A DNA stretch of 64,000 nt from an uncultured Lachnospiraceae bacterium (GTDB lineage Bacteria; Bacillota; Clostridia; Lachnospirales; Lachnospiraceae). The translations under genes and the position numbers were made by a program. Shown one piece after another: positions 25,400 through 35,093 of this stretch. The number at the start of each line of letters is the position of its first letter. The first letter of the stretch is position 1. The notes beneath the pieces were generated by a model. The model ran no database searches, was not told the DNA's origin, and saw only the letters and a program-made list of their open reading frames with translations. Location: contig CAJTUA010000005.1 of the NCBI GenBank assembly GCA_910579615.1, positions 169,209 through 233,208 on the forward strand. The letters run 5' to 3'.

Positions 25400-27226
25400 A
25401 TGAACATATTTGATGTACTTACCATGTTTGGGGGACTGGCATTTTTTCTTTATGGGATGAACTGCATGGAGGAAGGTCTGTCCAAGCTCTCAGGAGGGCG
25501 TCTGGAACAGCTTTTGGAAAAATTTACAAGCGGGAAACTTCGTGCCGTGGCGCTTGGAGCCGTAGTAACCGCCCTGATTCAGTCTTCCTCGGCGACAACG
25601 GTCATGACGGTGGGGCTGGTCAATTCCGGGCTTTTGCGGCTCTCGCAGGCGGTCGGTATCATTATGGGCGCGAATATCGGAACGACCGTTACTTCGTGGA
25701 TATTGAGCCTTTCCGGGCTTGAAAGTGACAGTTTTATTGTGCAGATGCTAAAACCGACTGCGTTTTCACCGGTGCTTGCGGTGGTTGGGGTCAGTTTTTT
25801 GATGTTTTCTAAGAAGGATAAAAAGCGCGACCTCGGCACTATTTTTATCGGTTTTGCGCTGCTGATGTTCGGGATGAATACGATGAGTAAGGCGGTGGCG
25901 CCATTGGCGGATGTGCCGGAGTTTACGCAGATTCTGACCATGTTTTCCAATCCGCTGTTGGGGCTTTTGGCGGGGGCTTTTCTGACGGCGGTAATCCAAA
26001 GCTCCTCCGCTTCGGTCGGGATTTTGCAGACACTTTGTTCCACCGGGGCGGTTACGGTTGGCAGCGCCGTGCCAATCATTATGGGGCAAAATATCGGAAC
26101 CTGTGTGACAGCGCTGCTTTCCGGGATTGGCGCGACCAAAAATGCAAGGCGTGCGGCCTTGATTCATCTGTATTTTAATGTTGTCGGAACTTTGCTTTTT
26201 ATGGTATTATTTTATGCGGGGGATGCCGTGTTTGATTTTGGATTCCTGGGCGATACGGCAAAAGCATCCTCCGTTGCGGTAATCCATACGGTTTTCAATC
26301 TCACGGCAACCTTTATCCTGCTGCCTTTTTCCGGTCTTTTAGAGAAGCTTGCGGCAGTAACGGTGCGTGCTCGAAACCGGATGGAAAATGGGAAAATTTC
26401 CGGGGAAAACAATAGTTCAAAAGAAAAAAAATACTCCGAAGAAAAATTGCGGATTCTTGACGAGCGGTTCTTAGAACGCCCTTCGCTTGCAACCGAGCAT
26501 TGCCGCGAGGCGGCGGTGCGCATGGCAGAGCTGGCGAAATCAAGCGTATTCCATGCGCTGGAGCTTCTTAAGGAATATTCGGAAGACGGGTTTGGCGATG
26601 TACAGGGGATGGAGGAAACGGTGGATTGCTATGAGGATGAGCTTGGCACTTATCTGGTGCGTTTAAGCCGTAGGGAGCTCTCGGAAAAAAACAGCCAGGA
26701 ACTGAGTGAACTGCTGCACTGCATCGGGGATTTTGAGCGGATTGCCGACCACTCCTTAAACATTGCGCAGGCGGCGCGGGAAATGTACCGAAAGGCACTA
26801 TCGTTCTCGGGGGAAGCACGCGCGGAGCTTGAGGTTTACGCAGGGGCAGTCCGCGATATCCTGACGCTCTCCATGCAGGTGTTTGAGGAGGAGGACGCGC
26901 TGCGCGCAAAGAAAGTGGAGCCGCTTGAGGAAGTGATTGACCAGCTGAGCGAGCAGATGAAAATACGTCATATCAAGCGGCTGCGCGCGGGTACCTGCAC
27001 GATTGAGCTGGGATTTATCCTGGCGGATTTGACGACGAATTTTGAGCGGATTGCCGACCATTGTTCCAATATCGCGGTGTGCCTGATTCAGATTGAAAAA
27101 AATGGCATGGAAGTGCATGGGTATCTGGAAACGGCAAAGCATGACGAGCGGTTTGAAGAGTTGGTGGATGAGAACAAAAGGAAATATGAGCTGCCCCGGA
27201 TGGAATGGCAGCAGACGGAAGGATGA
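25400..27226 (+). CDS. Na/Pi cotransporter family protein with PhoU-like C-terminus
   Basis: Membrane protein importing phosphate with sodium, 608 residues. The duplicated Na/Pi motif is clear: QSSSATTVMTVG (near 70) and QSSSASVGILQ (near 203), each in a bundle of membrane helices ending near residue 320. After a charged linker, residues about 350-590 form a PhoU-like helical domain (DFERIADHSLNIAQAA and NFERIADHCSNIAV) that in this family regulates uptake or signalling. AAAGGGGAAGA precedes the start. PhoP-box-like repeats upstream suggest induction by phosphate limitation. A response regulator gene follows seven bases later. Confidence 0.92.
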   Translation: MNIFDVLTMFGGLAFFLYGMNCMEEGLSKLSGGRLEQLLEKFTSGKLRAVALGAVVTALIQSSSATTVMTVGLVNSGLLRLSQAVGIIMGANIGTTVTSWILSLSGLESDSFIVQMLKPTAFSPVLAVVGVSFLMFSKKDKKRDLGTIFIGFALLMFGMNTMSKAVAPLADVPEFTQILTMFSNPLLGLLAGAFLTAVIQSSSASVGILQTLCSTGAVTVGSAVPIIMGQNIGTCVTALLSGIGATKNARRAALIHLYFNVVGTLLFMVLFYAGDAVFDFGFLGDTAKASSVAVIHTVFNLTATFILLPFSGLLEKLAAVTVRARNRMENGKISGENNSSKEKKYSEEKLRILDERFLERPSLATEHCREAAVRMAELAKSSVFHALELLKEYSEDGFGDVQGMEETVDCYEDELGTYLVRLSRRELSEKNSQELSELLHCIGDFERIADHSLNIAQAAREMYRKALSFSGEARAELEVYAGAVRDILTLSMQVFEEEDALRAKKVEPLEEVIDQLSEQMKIRHIKRLRAGTCTIELGFILADLTTNFERIADHCSNIAVCLIQIEKNGMEVHGYLETAKHDERFEELVDENKRKYELPRMEWQQTEG

Positions 27227-27233
27227 TGGAGCA

Positions 27234-27902
27234 ATGCATTTGGTGTATATTGTGGAGGATGATGTAAATATACGGGAAATTGAGAGTTTTGCTTTAAAAA
27301 GCAGCGGCTACCAGGTCATGGATTTTTCCGGCGCAAAAGAATTTTATCAGGGGATTGAAAAAAGGCGGCCGGATTTGGTGATTCTTGATATTATGCTACC
27401 GGATGAAGATGGTCTCTCGGTTCTTTCGCGGTTAAGGCAGGGGGCACAGACCAAAAAACTCCCGGTGATTTTGGTGACGGCAAAATCAACGGAGCTGGAT
27501 AAGGTGCGTGGGCTTGATGGCGGGGCGGATGATTATATGACAAAGCCATTCGGGGTTTTGGAATTGATTTCGCGCGTGAAAGCCCTGCTGCGCCGCAGCA
27601 TGCCAGAGCAGGGGCAAACACTTGCCATCGGGGAGATTCTTTTGGACGTGCTGCGGCATCAGGTTTATGTGGCGGGGCAGGTATGTGAGCTGACTTATAA
27701 GGAGTTTGAACTGCTGCACCTGCTAATGTTAAACGCAGGTATTGTAATGAAGCGCGACCTTTTGATGGAACGCATATGGGGCATTGATTTTGAGGGCGCA
27801 TCGCGCACTCTTGACATGCATATCCGGACATTGCGCTGTAAGCTCAAAGAGGCAGGGGTACATATTAAGACCGTGCGCAATGTTGGCTATGTGATGGAAT
27901 AG
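27234..27902 (+). CDS. PhoP/PhoB-like response regulator (OmpR family)
   Basis: Transcription regulator of 222 residues. The receiver domain (1-118) has the acidic pocket VEDD (9-10), phosphoacceptor Asp52 in LVILDIMLP, and Lys in DYMTKPFG. The OmpR-type winged helix (about 128-222) includes LTYKEFELLHLLM and RTLDMHIRTLRCKL. Start ATG 27234 lies eight bases after the transporter stop, with GGA/GGAG elements upstream; the longer frame inside the transporter gene is rejected. The kinase gene follows by nine bases. Assignment to phosphate control rests on gene order and the repeats at 25314. Confidence 0.92.
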   Translation: MHLVYIVEDDVNIREIESFALKSSGYQVMDFSGAKEFYQGIEKRRPDLVILDIMLPDEDGLSVLSRLRQGAQTKKLPVILVTAKSTELDKVRGLDGGADDYMTKPFGVLELISRVKALLRRSMPEQGQTLAIGEILLDVLRHQVYVAGQVCELTYKEFELLHLLMLNAGIVMKRDLLMERIWGIDFEGASRTLDMHIRTLRCKLKEAGVHIKTVRNVGYVME

Positions 27903-27911
27903 GGGATTTGG

Positions 27912-29255
27912 ATGAGACGCAGGATTTATATTGAGCTGGTGATGGTTGCGGGAACCGCGATTTTTGCAACCCTGCTTTTGGCGACGGTGGTGTACTATAA
28001 AGTTTTTGAGCGCCAGGTGTTTGAGGATTTAAAAATTTGTGCAAAGCTTCTGGCGGGGATGGGATGGGATGGGGCAAATGAGACGGAAGATGGTGCGGAT
28101 TTTGAAATGTGGGCGGGGCAGGAGCTGCGCATTACGTTGATTGGCCAAAATGGGACAGTGTTTTATGATACGGCGGCAAAGGGGGAATTTTTAGAAAACC
28201 ATGGCAGCCGCAAGGAAGTGATGGAAGCATTGGAAAAAGGGGAATCGAAGGTGGTGCGGGATTCACCGACTTTCCACAAAAATACATTCTATTTTGCACT
28301 GCGGCTGGATGAAAATACCGTGCTGCGCACGGCAAGGGAAGCGGATAGCATTTTGGGAATTTTCACAGGAGTATTGCCGGTGGCGTTTTTTCTTGCAATG
28401 CTTTTGTTTGCGCTGTGCATGTTGCTTTCGCATGTCCTGACACGCCGTCTGATTGCTCCGGTGGAGCGCCTTGCAAAGGAAGGGGGGCTGGCGGAAGAAG
28501 TGGATACTTACCGGGAACTGCAGCCGCTTTTGCAGACCATCCGCAGGCAGCATGGGGATATCCTAAAGAGTGCCAGAATGCGCCAGGATTTCACAGCAAA
28601 TGTTTCCCACGAACTGAAAACCCCTTTGGCCTGTATCCAGGGGTATGCGGAGCTGATTGAAAACGGTATGGCAAAAAAGGAGGATGCGGCAAGGTTTGCG
28701 GGTGAAATCCGCAGCAGCTCCATCCGGCTCCTGGCGCTAATCAACGATATTCTGCGCCTTTCGGAGTTGGATGAGCAGAAGGGGAATCTGGAGTGTGAGC
28801 CAGTGGAACTTTCAGAACTTGCCAGGACATGTGTGGAGATGCTTTCGTTAAATGCAAAAAAGCAGGGGGTAAGCCTGATGTTTTCTGGCGGGGCATGTGT
28901 GATTGAGGCTAACCGGGGGATGTTGGAGGAACTGCTGTATAACCTGGTGGACAATGCGGTACGTTACAATCAAAGCGGGGGGCAGGTTTTTGTCGGGGTC
29001 ACAGAAAGTGGGGAACAGGTCTGCCTTGCGGTAAAAGACACAGGAATCGGGATTGGAAAGGAGCATCAGGAAAGGATTTTTGAGCGTTTTTACCGCGTGG
29101 ATAAGAGCCGGTCAAGGGCTACGGGGGGGACAGGGCTTGGGCTTGCAATCGTAAAACATATTGCAGACTGCCACGGCGCGCGCATTGAACTTGAGAGCGA
29201 AGTGGGCAATGGGACAAAAATCCAAATATATTTTTCAAAAAAGATTTGCAAATAG
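27912..29255 (+). CDS. PhoR-like sensor histidine kinase
   Basis: Membrane sensor of 447 residues phosphorylating the adjacent regulator. Membrane segments at about 8-30 and 157-180 bracket a roughly 125-residue extracytoplasmic sensor; the dimerisation/phosphotransfer helix has NVSHELKTPL with His233, and the ATPase domain has the N box (LVDNAVRYN), DTGIGIG and GTGLGLAIVKHI. A promoter for the next operon lies inside its last codons. Partner specificity for phosphate is inferred from context. Confidence 0.92.
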   Translation: MRRRIYIELVMVAGTAIFATLLLATVVYYKVFERQVFEDLKICAKLLAGMGWDGANETEDGADFEMWAGQELRITLIGQNGTVFYDTAAKGEFLENHGSRKEVMEALEKGESKVVRDSPTFHKNTFYFALRLDENTVLRTAREADSILGIFTGVLPVAFFLAMLLFALCMLLSHVLTRRLIAPVERLAKEGGLAEEVDTYRELQPLLQTIRRQHGDILKSARMRQDFTANVSHELKTPLACIQGYAELIENGMAKKEDAARFAGEIRSSSIRLLALINDILRLSELDEQKGNLECEPVELSELARTCVEMLSLNAKKQGVSLMFSGGACVIEANRGMLEELLYNLVDNAVRYNQSGGQVFVGVTESGEQVCLAVKDTGIGIGKEHQERIFERFYRVDKSRSRATGGTGLGLAIVKHIADCHGARIELESEVGNGTKIQIYFSKKICK

Positions 29256-29274
29256 CGACATTTTCTTATATAAT
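29246..29274 (+). promoter_or_regulatory. sigma-A promoter of the B12 operon
   Basis: TTGCAA (29246-29251), 17-base spacer, TATAAT (29269-29274). The -35 box overlaps the end of the histidine kinase gene; transcription would begin right at the riboswitch. Confidence 0.8.
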
Positions 29275-29277
29275 GGG

Positions 29278-29450
29278 AAACTGCCATGTGGTGCCCGGTA
29301 AAACGGGGGAAAAGGGAACGCGGTGAAAATCCGCGACAGCTCCCACTACTGTAATTGGGGATGAAATCTGCGGGATATCATTGGGAGGGCAAGCTCCTGA
29401 GAAGATGCGGAAAGTAAAGGGAACCATAAGCCAGGAAACCTGCCATGTGA
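29278..29450 (+). promoter_or_regulatory. cobalamin riboswitch
   Basis: The conserved blocks of the AdoCbl-type riboswitch are present in order: GGTGCCC with GGGGGAAAAGGGAA near the start, GGTGAAAATCCGCGACAG, then CCCACTACTGTAA, and the B12 box GCCAGGAAACCTGCC near 29429-29443. It lies between the promoter at 29246 and the substrate-binding protein gene, so high cobalamin should shut off the importer, probably through occlusion of translation because no terminator hairpin is obvious before 29499. Confidence 0.95.
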
Positions 29451-29498
29451 GTATAATTTTTCTGCACTCCCGGGAGAGGGGAGGAGCATGGAGGAGCT

Positions 29499-30515
29499 AT
29501 GAAAAGCTTGAAGAAAAAGCTTTGGGCATTGCTGCTTTGCGCGGCGGTGCTCACAACCACGGCTGCGTGCGGCGGCAAGGAAGCGGATGTGCAGGGAACA
29601 CCGACGGCACAGGTAACCCCGGCACAGGAGGCAACCCCGACACCAGAGGCAAAGCCAACAGCAGAGGCGACCCCGGTACCGCAGGACGGACCGTATTCTG
29701 TGACGTTGCCGGACGGTACGGTATTGGAACTTGCGGGGATTCCGCAGCGCATTCTGTCGATGGGACCAAATATCACGGACACGTTGTTTGAGCTTGGCGC
29801 GGGAGAACGTGTGGTAGGGCGCACGGATTACTGTGACAGGCCGGCGCAGGTGGCGGATATCCCGTCGGTTGGTACAATCTTTAATCCGGATGTTGAAGCA
29901 ATCCTGGCGCTTGAGCCGGATTTGGTCATCGGTTCGGCGCATTTTTCCGAGGAAACGGAAAAACAGCTGACCGACCTTGGCATTAAGGTGGCGGTGCTGT
30001 ATGATAGCGAAAATATGGAGGGCGTTTACGATATTATCCGTGCGCTCGGGGAGCTGGTTGGTTTAAAGGAAGCTGGCGATGCGCTTGCAGAGCGGACGCA
30101 AAAGGCCATGGAGGATACTGTCGCAAAATATGCGGGGGCACAATATGAGGATTTCGAAGCGCCAAGCGTTTATTATGTGGTAGGATATGGTGAGTATGGT
30201 GATTACACCGCAGGTGGCGCGACCTTTATCGGGCAGCTTCTGACGGCGGCGGGTGGTAAGAATGTCGCGCAGGATGTACAAGGCTGGGTGATAGACCATG
30301 AAAGCCTGATGGAAGCAGACCCGCAGATTATTGTGATTGGGGAAGGCATGGCGGCGGATTTTTGCGCGGCGCCGGGCTACGGGGAGCTTTCCGCGGTAAA
30401 AAATAATATGGTTATTGAGTTGGATACCTATCATTTGCTGGATCGGCAGGGGTATATGAACGCAGAGATTTTTGTGCAGCTGGCAGAGCTGTTCCACACA
30501 GCCACGGTGCAGTAA
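29499..30515 (+). CDS. cobalamin-type ABC substrate-binding lipoprotein (BtuF-like)
   Basis: Lipid-anchored binding protein of 338 residues. The lipobox is TTTAACGG with Cys24, then a Thr/Pro/Glu-rich tether (to about 65), then a periplasmic-binding-type fold of the BtuF/FhuD class: LPQRILSMGPNITDTLF-like start, VVGRTDYC, VEAILALEPDLVIG and a C-terminal lobe. Ligand assignment to cobalamin or a cobinamide comes from the riboswitch directly upstream; by sequence alone a siderophore or heme binder would also fit. GGAGGAGC precedes the start. First gene of a three-gene importer operon. Confidence 0.9.
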   Translation: MKSLKKKLWALLLCAAVLTTTAACGGKEADVQGTPTAQVTPAQEATPTPEAKPTAEATPVPQDGPYSVTLPDGTVLELAGIPQRILSMGPNITDTLFELGAGERVVGRTDYCDRPAQVADIPSVGTIFNPDVEAILALEPDLVIGSAHFSEETEKQLTDLGIKVAVLYDSENMEGVYDIIRALGELVGLKEAGDALAERTQKAMEDTVAKYAGAQYEDFEAPSVYYVVGYGEYGDYTAGGATFIGQLLTAAGGKNVAQDVQGWVIDHESLMEADPQIIVIGEGMAADFCAAPGYGELSAVKNNMVIELDTYHLLDRQGYMNAEIFVQLAELFHTATVQ

Positions 30516-30609
30516 TATGGCGGGGAAGATGCTGGGGAATGCATTTTTTCACAGCCTTTTACGGGTGTAAAAGCTGGGCTGCATATATGGACAAGTAAAG
30601 GAAGAAAAC

Positions 30610-31719
30610 ATGATATTAAAGGGAAAGGCAAAGGAAGATAAAAGAAAGACGAAAAAGGAGGGGAATGCGTCGGTTAGGCGCATTCCCCTTAGTGTCGGGC
30701 TTTTGGTTCTGGCAGTTCTGGTGTTGGCGCTGCTGCTTGCGGCAGCATGCATCGGCTCGGCGCATTTAAGCGTGAAGGATGCGCTGCGCCTGTTGGGTTC
30801 ACGGCTTCCGGGAATCGGAAAGCTTGTGGATACAGAGGGAATCGGCGAAGTTTATGGGCGGATTCTGTTTCAGGTGCGCCTGCCGCGCGTGATTCTGGCG
30901 GGGCTTGTCGGGGCGGGGCTTTCGGTGACCGGCGCGGCATTCCAGGGATTGTTCCGCAATCCGCTTGCCGACCCGCATATTTTGGGCGTTTCCTCCGGTG
31001 CAGCGCTCGGCGCGACGCTTGCCATGCTTTTTGGTGCGGGGGGATGGTTTGGCGGAATCAGCCTGACGGGATTGGCGGCATTTGCGGGAGGCCTGCTTAC
31101 GGTTTTTGTGGTTTACCGGATTGCCTGCGCGGGCAGCGTGGTAAAGACGGTGCACTTGTTGTTGACTGGAACAGCCGTCAGTTCATTTTTATCAGCCGTA
31201 ATTTCATTTCTTATGACAAGGCATGAGGATGAACTGGAAAAGATTTATATGTGGACGCTCGGAAGCTTCGGGGCGGCGAGCTGGGAAAAGATTCGTTTCA
31301 TGGGGATTTTTCTGCTTGCGGGCAGCTTAGTGCTTTTGGCGCTGGGAAGGGAACTGAACCTTCTTGCGGCGGGGGAGGATACCGCGGTAACGCTTGGTGT
31401 TTCGCTAAGGGCGGTGCGCGCCATCATCATTGTGGCGGGAACCTTTCTTGTGGCGGCATGTGTGTCTGTCAGCGGCGTGATTGGTTTCGTGGGCTTGATT
31501 GTGCCGCACTGCATGCGGCTGATTTTCGGACCCGACCACCGGGGGCTTTTGCCGTGTGCCGCGCTTGGCGGGGCAGGTTTTATGATTTTTTGCGATATGC
31601 TGGCGCGGACGGTGACGGCGCCGACGGAGATTCCGGTTGGCGTGGTGACGGCAATCATCGGGGCGCCGTATTTCATTCTTCTGTTGGCAAGGAGCAAGCG
31701 CGAAAGGGGAGCGGGGTGA
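30610..31719 (+). CDS. FecCD-family ABC permease (BtuC-like)
   Basis: Polytopic membrane permease of 369 residues with about ten helices. After a basic N-terminal tail come motifs typical of the family: RLPRVILAGLVGAGLSVTGA, FRNPLADPHILGVSSGAALGA and the ATPase-coupling stretch near GRELNLLAAGEDTAVTLGV. Forms the channel of the B12-type importer with the proteins encoded on either side. No strong Shine-Dalgarno sequence other than GGAAGA; start taken at 30610. Confidence 0.92.
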   Translation: MILKGKAKEDKRKTKKEGNASVRRIPLSVGLLVLAVLVLALLLAAACIGSAHLSVKDALRLLGSRLPGIGKLVDTEGIGEVYGRILFQVRLPRVILAGLVGAGLSVTGAAFQGLFRNPLADPHILGVSSGAALGATLAMLFGAGGWFGGISLTGLAAFAGGLLTVFVVYRIACAGSVVKTVHLLLTGTAVSSFLSAVISFLMTRHEDELEKIYMWTLGSFGAASWEKIRFMGIFLLAGSLVLLALGRELNLLAAGEDTAVTLGVSLRAVRAIIIVAGTFLVAACVSVSGVIGFVGLIVPHCMRLIFGPDHRGLLPCAALGGAGFMIFCDMLARTVTAPTEIPVGVVTAIIGAPYFILLLARSKRERGAG

Positions 31720-31728
31720 ACAATCCGT

Positions 31729-32574
31729 ATGGTGCAAAAAGGGAAAATAGAAAATATGGAACAAGAAACATGCAGGAACGGGGAGCAGGAAAATCCACAT
31801 GCGCTAAACGTGCGCAATCTCTCCTGGCAGCCGCAGGCTTTGGATACACCGGTTCTTTCGGATGTGAGCTTTGTCATGGAAAAAGGGCATTTTTATGGAA
31901 TCCTGGGCGCGAACGGTTCGGGAAAGACCTCTTTGCTGCGGCATTTGCTAAGGCTCTTGCCGTCAGAAAAAGCGGTATGTCTTGGCGGAACATTCCTTGA
32001 GGAATATCGCCAGAAGGAGTTGGCAAAAATTCTTTCCTATGTGCCGCAGAGCACAGCGTCCGAGGCAGATTTTACGGCGCGTGAGCTTGTTATGATGGGG
32101 CGGACGCCCTACATTGGCAGGTTTGAAGCCCCGAAGGAAAGGGATGTGGAGGCGGTACATGAGGCAATGCGGCTGACGAACTGCCTGGCATTTGCAGATA
32201 AAAGCATTCTTTGCTTAAGCGGCGGGGAGCTGCAGCGCGTTGTTACGGCGCGGGCGGTCGCGCAGGAAACCGACTGGATTTTTCTGGACGAGCCGGTGTC
32301 GCACCTGGACGTAAAGCACCAGGTAGAGCTGATGGAAATTATGGGGGGGCTTTGCGGCAAAAAGGCGGTGACGGTGGTCGCGGTGCTGCACGATATCAAC
32401 CTCGCGGTGCGGTATTGTGATGAATTGCTGATGATGAAGGAGGGGAAGCTTTACGCGTCAGGAAAGACGGAAGCTGTGGTGAATGCGAAGAATCTGAGGG
32501 CGGTGTATGGGATGGATTTTGAGGAGGCAGTGACGGCGTCGGGAAGACGGTACCTGGTGCCGGCTGCCGGATGA
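31729..32574 (+). CDS. ABC importer ATPase (BtuD/FecE-like)
   Basis: Cytoplasmic ATPase of the cobalamin-type importer, 281 residues. Walker A GANGSGKTSLL (near 63), Q-loop YVPQS, signature LSGGELQRV (near 165), Walker B WIFLDEPVSHLD (near 187) and H-loop VLHDINLA. Start 31729 or 31756 (MEQETCRN) are both possible. About 30 non-family residues precede the conserved domain. Last gene of the operon. Confidence 0.92.
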   Translation: MVQKGKIENMEQETCRNGEQENPHALNVRNLSWQPQALDTPVLSDVSFVMEKGHFYGILGANGSGKTSLLRHLLRLLPSEKAVCLGGTFLEEYRQKELAKILSYVPQSTASEADFTARELVMMGRTPYIGRFEAPKERDVEAVHEAMRLTNCLAFADKSILCLSGGELQRVVTARAVAQETDWIFLDEPVSHLDVKHQVELMEIMGGLCGKKAVTVVAVLHDINLAVRYCDELLMMKEGKLYASGKTEAVVNAKNLRAVYGMDFEEAVTASGRRYLVPAAG

Positions 32575-32756
32575 ATATGTGCATTTTTATATCCACTAGT
32601 TGAAGAGAAAATGGGCAATTTTGATGGACGATAAGGCATGTTTGCTGCAGCACTGGCATTCCGTCCGGCCAGAAACCATACTTGCAAACCGTTCGCAGAA
32701 GGGTTTTGCCGGAATAAAGCAGAAGCGTTTTAGCAGGAATATTTTTTTCAGATACG

Positions 32757-32785
32757 TTGACAGGGCAGTGGCAGTCAGTTAAAAT
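32757..32785 (+). promoter_or_regulatory. sigma-A promoter of the lone receiver gene
   Basis: TTGACA (32757-32762), 17-base spacer, TAAAAT (32780-32785), 64 bases before the start at 32850. The rest of the 275-base gap shows nothing recognisable. Confidence 0.75.
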
Positions 32786-32849
32786 GGAAATGGCAGCCGT
32801 GAAGGACAGAATGGTTTTGCGGGATTCTGGCAGCAGGAAGGAGTTACAT

Positions 32850-33203
32850 ATGGGTAAAAAAATCTTGATCGTGGACGATGACATGATGAACCGCAAGCTT
32901 GCGGGGATGATGCTGAAAAAGGGGGAGCATGAGGTGACGGCAGTGGAAAGCGGGGAGGAAGGGATTGCGCTGCTTTCCGGCGAGGCATTTGATGTACTTT
33001 TGTTGGATGTGGAGATGCCGGGAATCAACGGAATTGAGACGCTTCGCCGAATCCGGGAAGAAGGGCTGGGCGCGGATATGAAGGTGCTCTTTCTGACCGG
33101 GAATGAGGAATCGGAGGTAAGCGGTGCCATCCGTGAGCTTTCGGCGGATGGCTATATCAAGAAGCCGTTTCAGCCGCAGGAACTTTTGGGGGCGGTAGAG
33201 TAA
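32850..33203 (+). CDS. single-domain response regulator
   Basis: Receiver domain only, 117 residues, so it probably acts by protein contact (CheY/Spo0F style) or in a phosphorelay. Acidic pocket VDDD (9-11), phosphoacceptor Asp53 in LLLDVEMPG, Thr in FLTGNEE and Lys in YIKKPFQP are intact. AAGGAG lies upstream of ATG 32850; the longer frame is rejected. No kinase gene is adjacent. Confidence 0.88.
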   Translation: MGKKILIVDDDMMNRKLAGMMLKKGEHEVTAVESGEEGIALLSGEAFDVLLLDVEMPGINGIETLRRIREEGLGADMKVLFLTGNEESEVSGAIRELSADGYIKKPFQPQELLGAVE

Positions 33204-33377
33204 ATATGCCGTCCCGTATCTGGCCAAAATAAACTGCGTGATGGATGCGAAAGGGAACCTGCCTGTATTCTGTGGCGGGAGAATCCGTAAAGGCGTATCA
33301 TATTCTGTGCCGTGCGCCGCATACAATGAAAGGAGCGTTTTTGAAAGCATTTTTCATATGCGGATTGGAGACAGTGC

Positions 33378-35093
33378 GTGGAGAGCGGCAAGGCAGACAA
33401 TTCTTTGAATCTGGCGGTTTCCCTCCCGGAGGCGGAAAGGGAGAGTTCCGCAGCGTTAAGCACAGGGTATGATTCTTTGACGAACCGTTGGGAACTGATT
33501 GTAAAATATAATGGGGATTTGGAAGGATTGGCAGAACGGCTTGGGTTTGAAGCTGTTCTGCTGATTAATTATTATGCGGTCATAACGATTGCGCAGGAAA
33601 AAATAGAGGAGCTTCTTTTACAGCCGGAAATCGAGTATGCAGAAAAACCGAACCGGCTGTATTTTGAGTTGGAGGACGCGGTGGCGGCATCCTGCCTTCC
33701 GGTGAGTATCGCGGGAACCTATGAAAGAACGGAGCTCTCCGGGCGCGGCGTGCTTGTCGGGATTGTGGATTCGGGGATTGATTATTCCCACCCGGATTTC
33801 CGGAATGCGGATGGGACGACGCGCATTGAACTGTATTGGGACCAGACAGCAGGGCGCATTTATACAAGGGAGGAAATTAACCGGGCACTCCGTGCGGACA
33901 GTGTACCGGAACGCCTTTCGATTGTGCCCGCAACGGATATTTCGGGGCATGGCACTGCGGTGGCAGGGATTGCGGCGGGCAACGGCAGGGCATCGGGGGG
34001 AAGGTACCGCGGCGTGGCGTTCGAGAGTGATTTGATGGTGGTAAAGCTCGGAAACTCCGTTGGCAATTCCTTCCCACGCACGACCAACCTGATGACAGCA
34101 ATGGATTTTTTGGTGCGCCAGGCGGCACAAAGGCGTCTTCCCATTGCCATCAATTTAAGCTTTGGCAATAATTACGGGGCACACGACGGAACTTCGCTTC
34201 TGGAGCAATATCTGAATGAGATATCAAATTTCGGCAGGAACTGCATTGTCGCGGGTACGGGCAACGAGGGTGCAGCAAGGGGACATGCGGCAGGAAATTT
34301 GCAGTCTGGGGCGCGGACGGAAGAATTTGCAGTCGGCGCCGGGGAGCGCTCGCTTACCCTGCAGCTTTGGAAGAATTTCGCGGATGAATTCCGCATTGAG
34401 CTGGTTGCGCCAAACGGTGAGCGGGAGGTGATACAGGAGGGAAGCGGGAGTGTGCAGCCCGGGCATGTGCGCCAGGCTCTACTTGACCGGACGCGGGTGG
34501 CGGTGTATTACGGGGAGCCAAAGCCCTATTCGGTCAACCAGGAGATTTATTTTGCCTTTTTGCCGGTGGCGGGCGTGATTACCGGGGGGGACTGGCGGTT
34601 GGTGCTGACACCAGTCCGTATTGTGTCAGGGGAGTATCGGTTGTGGCTTCCAGGGAGTGAGGCGGTGGAGCGGGATACCGGATTTCTTCGCGGAACGCCG
34701 GAGACGACACTGACAATCCCATCCACGGCGGCGAATGTGATTTCCGTGGGGGCATATGATTCCGGAACAGGCAGCTACGCGTATTTTTCGGGGCGCGGCT
34801 ATGCGGTGGGAACAAGGCAGGATAAACCGGATTTGGTGGCACCGGGGGTGGATATCCTGACCGCCGCACCGGGGGGAGGTTACAGTTTAAAGACAGGAAC
34901 ATCCATGGCGGCACCGTTTGTAACCGGGGCGGCGGCGCTTTTGATGCAGTGGGGGATTGTGGAGGGGAATGATGCGTATCTGTATGGGGAGAAGGTGAAG
35001 GCGTTTTTGAGGAGGGGGGCGGGGAGGCTTGCGGGGTTTCGGGAGTATCCGAATAGCCAGGTTGGGGATTATGCTATTATAGTGTCAGGTTAG
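33378..35093 (+). CDS. subtilisin-like serine protease (S8, Csp-like)
   Basis: 571-residue subtilase with a complete triad: Asp131 in VDSGIDYSHPDF, His191 in SGHGTAVAG, Ser509 in GTSMAAPFVTGAAAL. No signal peptide is seen. A short N-terminal region (about 1-105) and a jelly-roll-like insert of about 200 residues between the His and Ser segments fit the Csp/germination-protease-related subtilases of clostridia. GTG 33378 has GGAG eight bases upstream. It is the last chromosomal gene before the conjugative element and looks complete at its C-terminus. Role in spore germination is possible but not shown. Confidence 0.88.
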   Translation: MESGKADNSLNLAVSLPEAERESSAALSTGYDSLTNRWELIVKYNGDLEGLAERLGFEAVLLINYYAVITIAQEKIEELLLQPEIEYAEKPNRLYFELEDAVAASCLPVSIAGTYERTELSGRGVLVGIVDSGIDYSHPDFRNADGTTRIELYWDQTAGRIYTREEINRALRADSVPERLSIVPATDISGHGTAVAGIAAGNGRASGGRYRGVAFESDLMVVKLGNSVGNSFPRTTNLMTAMDFLVRQAAQRRLPIAINLSFGNNYGAHDGTSLLEQYLNEISNFGRNCIVAGTGNEGAARGHAAGNLQSGARTEEFAVGAGERSLTLQLWKNFADEFRIELVAPNGEREVIQEGSGSVQPGHVRQALLDRTRVAVYYGEPKPYSVNQEIYFAFLPVAGVITGGDWRLVLTPVRIVSGEYRLWLPGSEAVERDTGFLRGTPETTLTIPSTAANVISVGAYDSGTGSYAYFSGRGYAVGTRQDKPDLVAPGVDILTAAPGGGYSLKTGTSMAAPFVTGAAALLMQWGIVEGNDAYLYGEKVKAFLRRGAGRLAGFREYPNSQVGDYAIIVSG

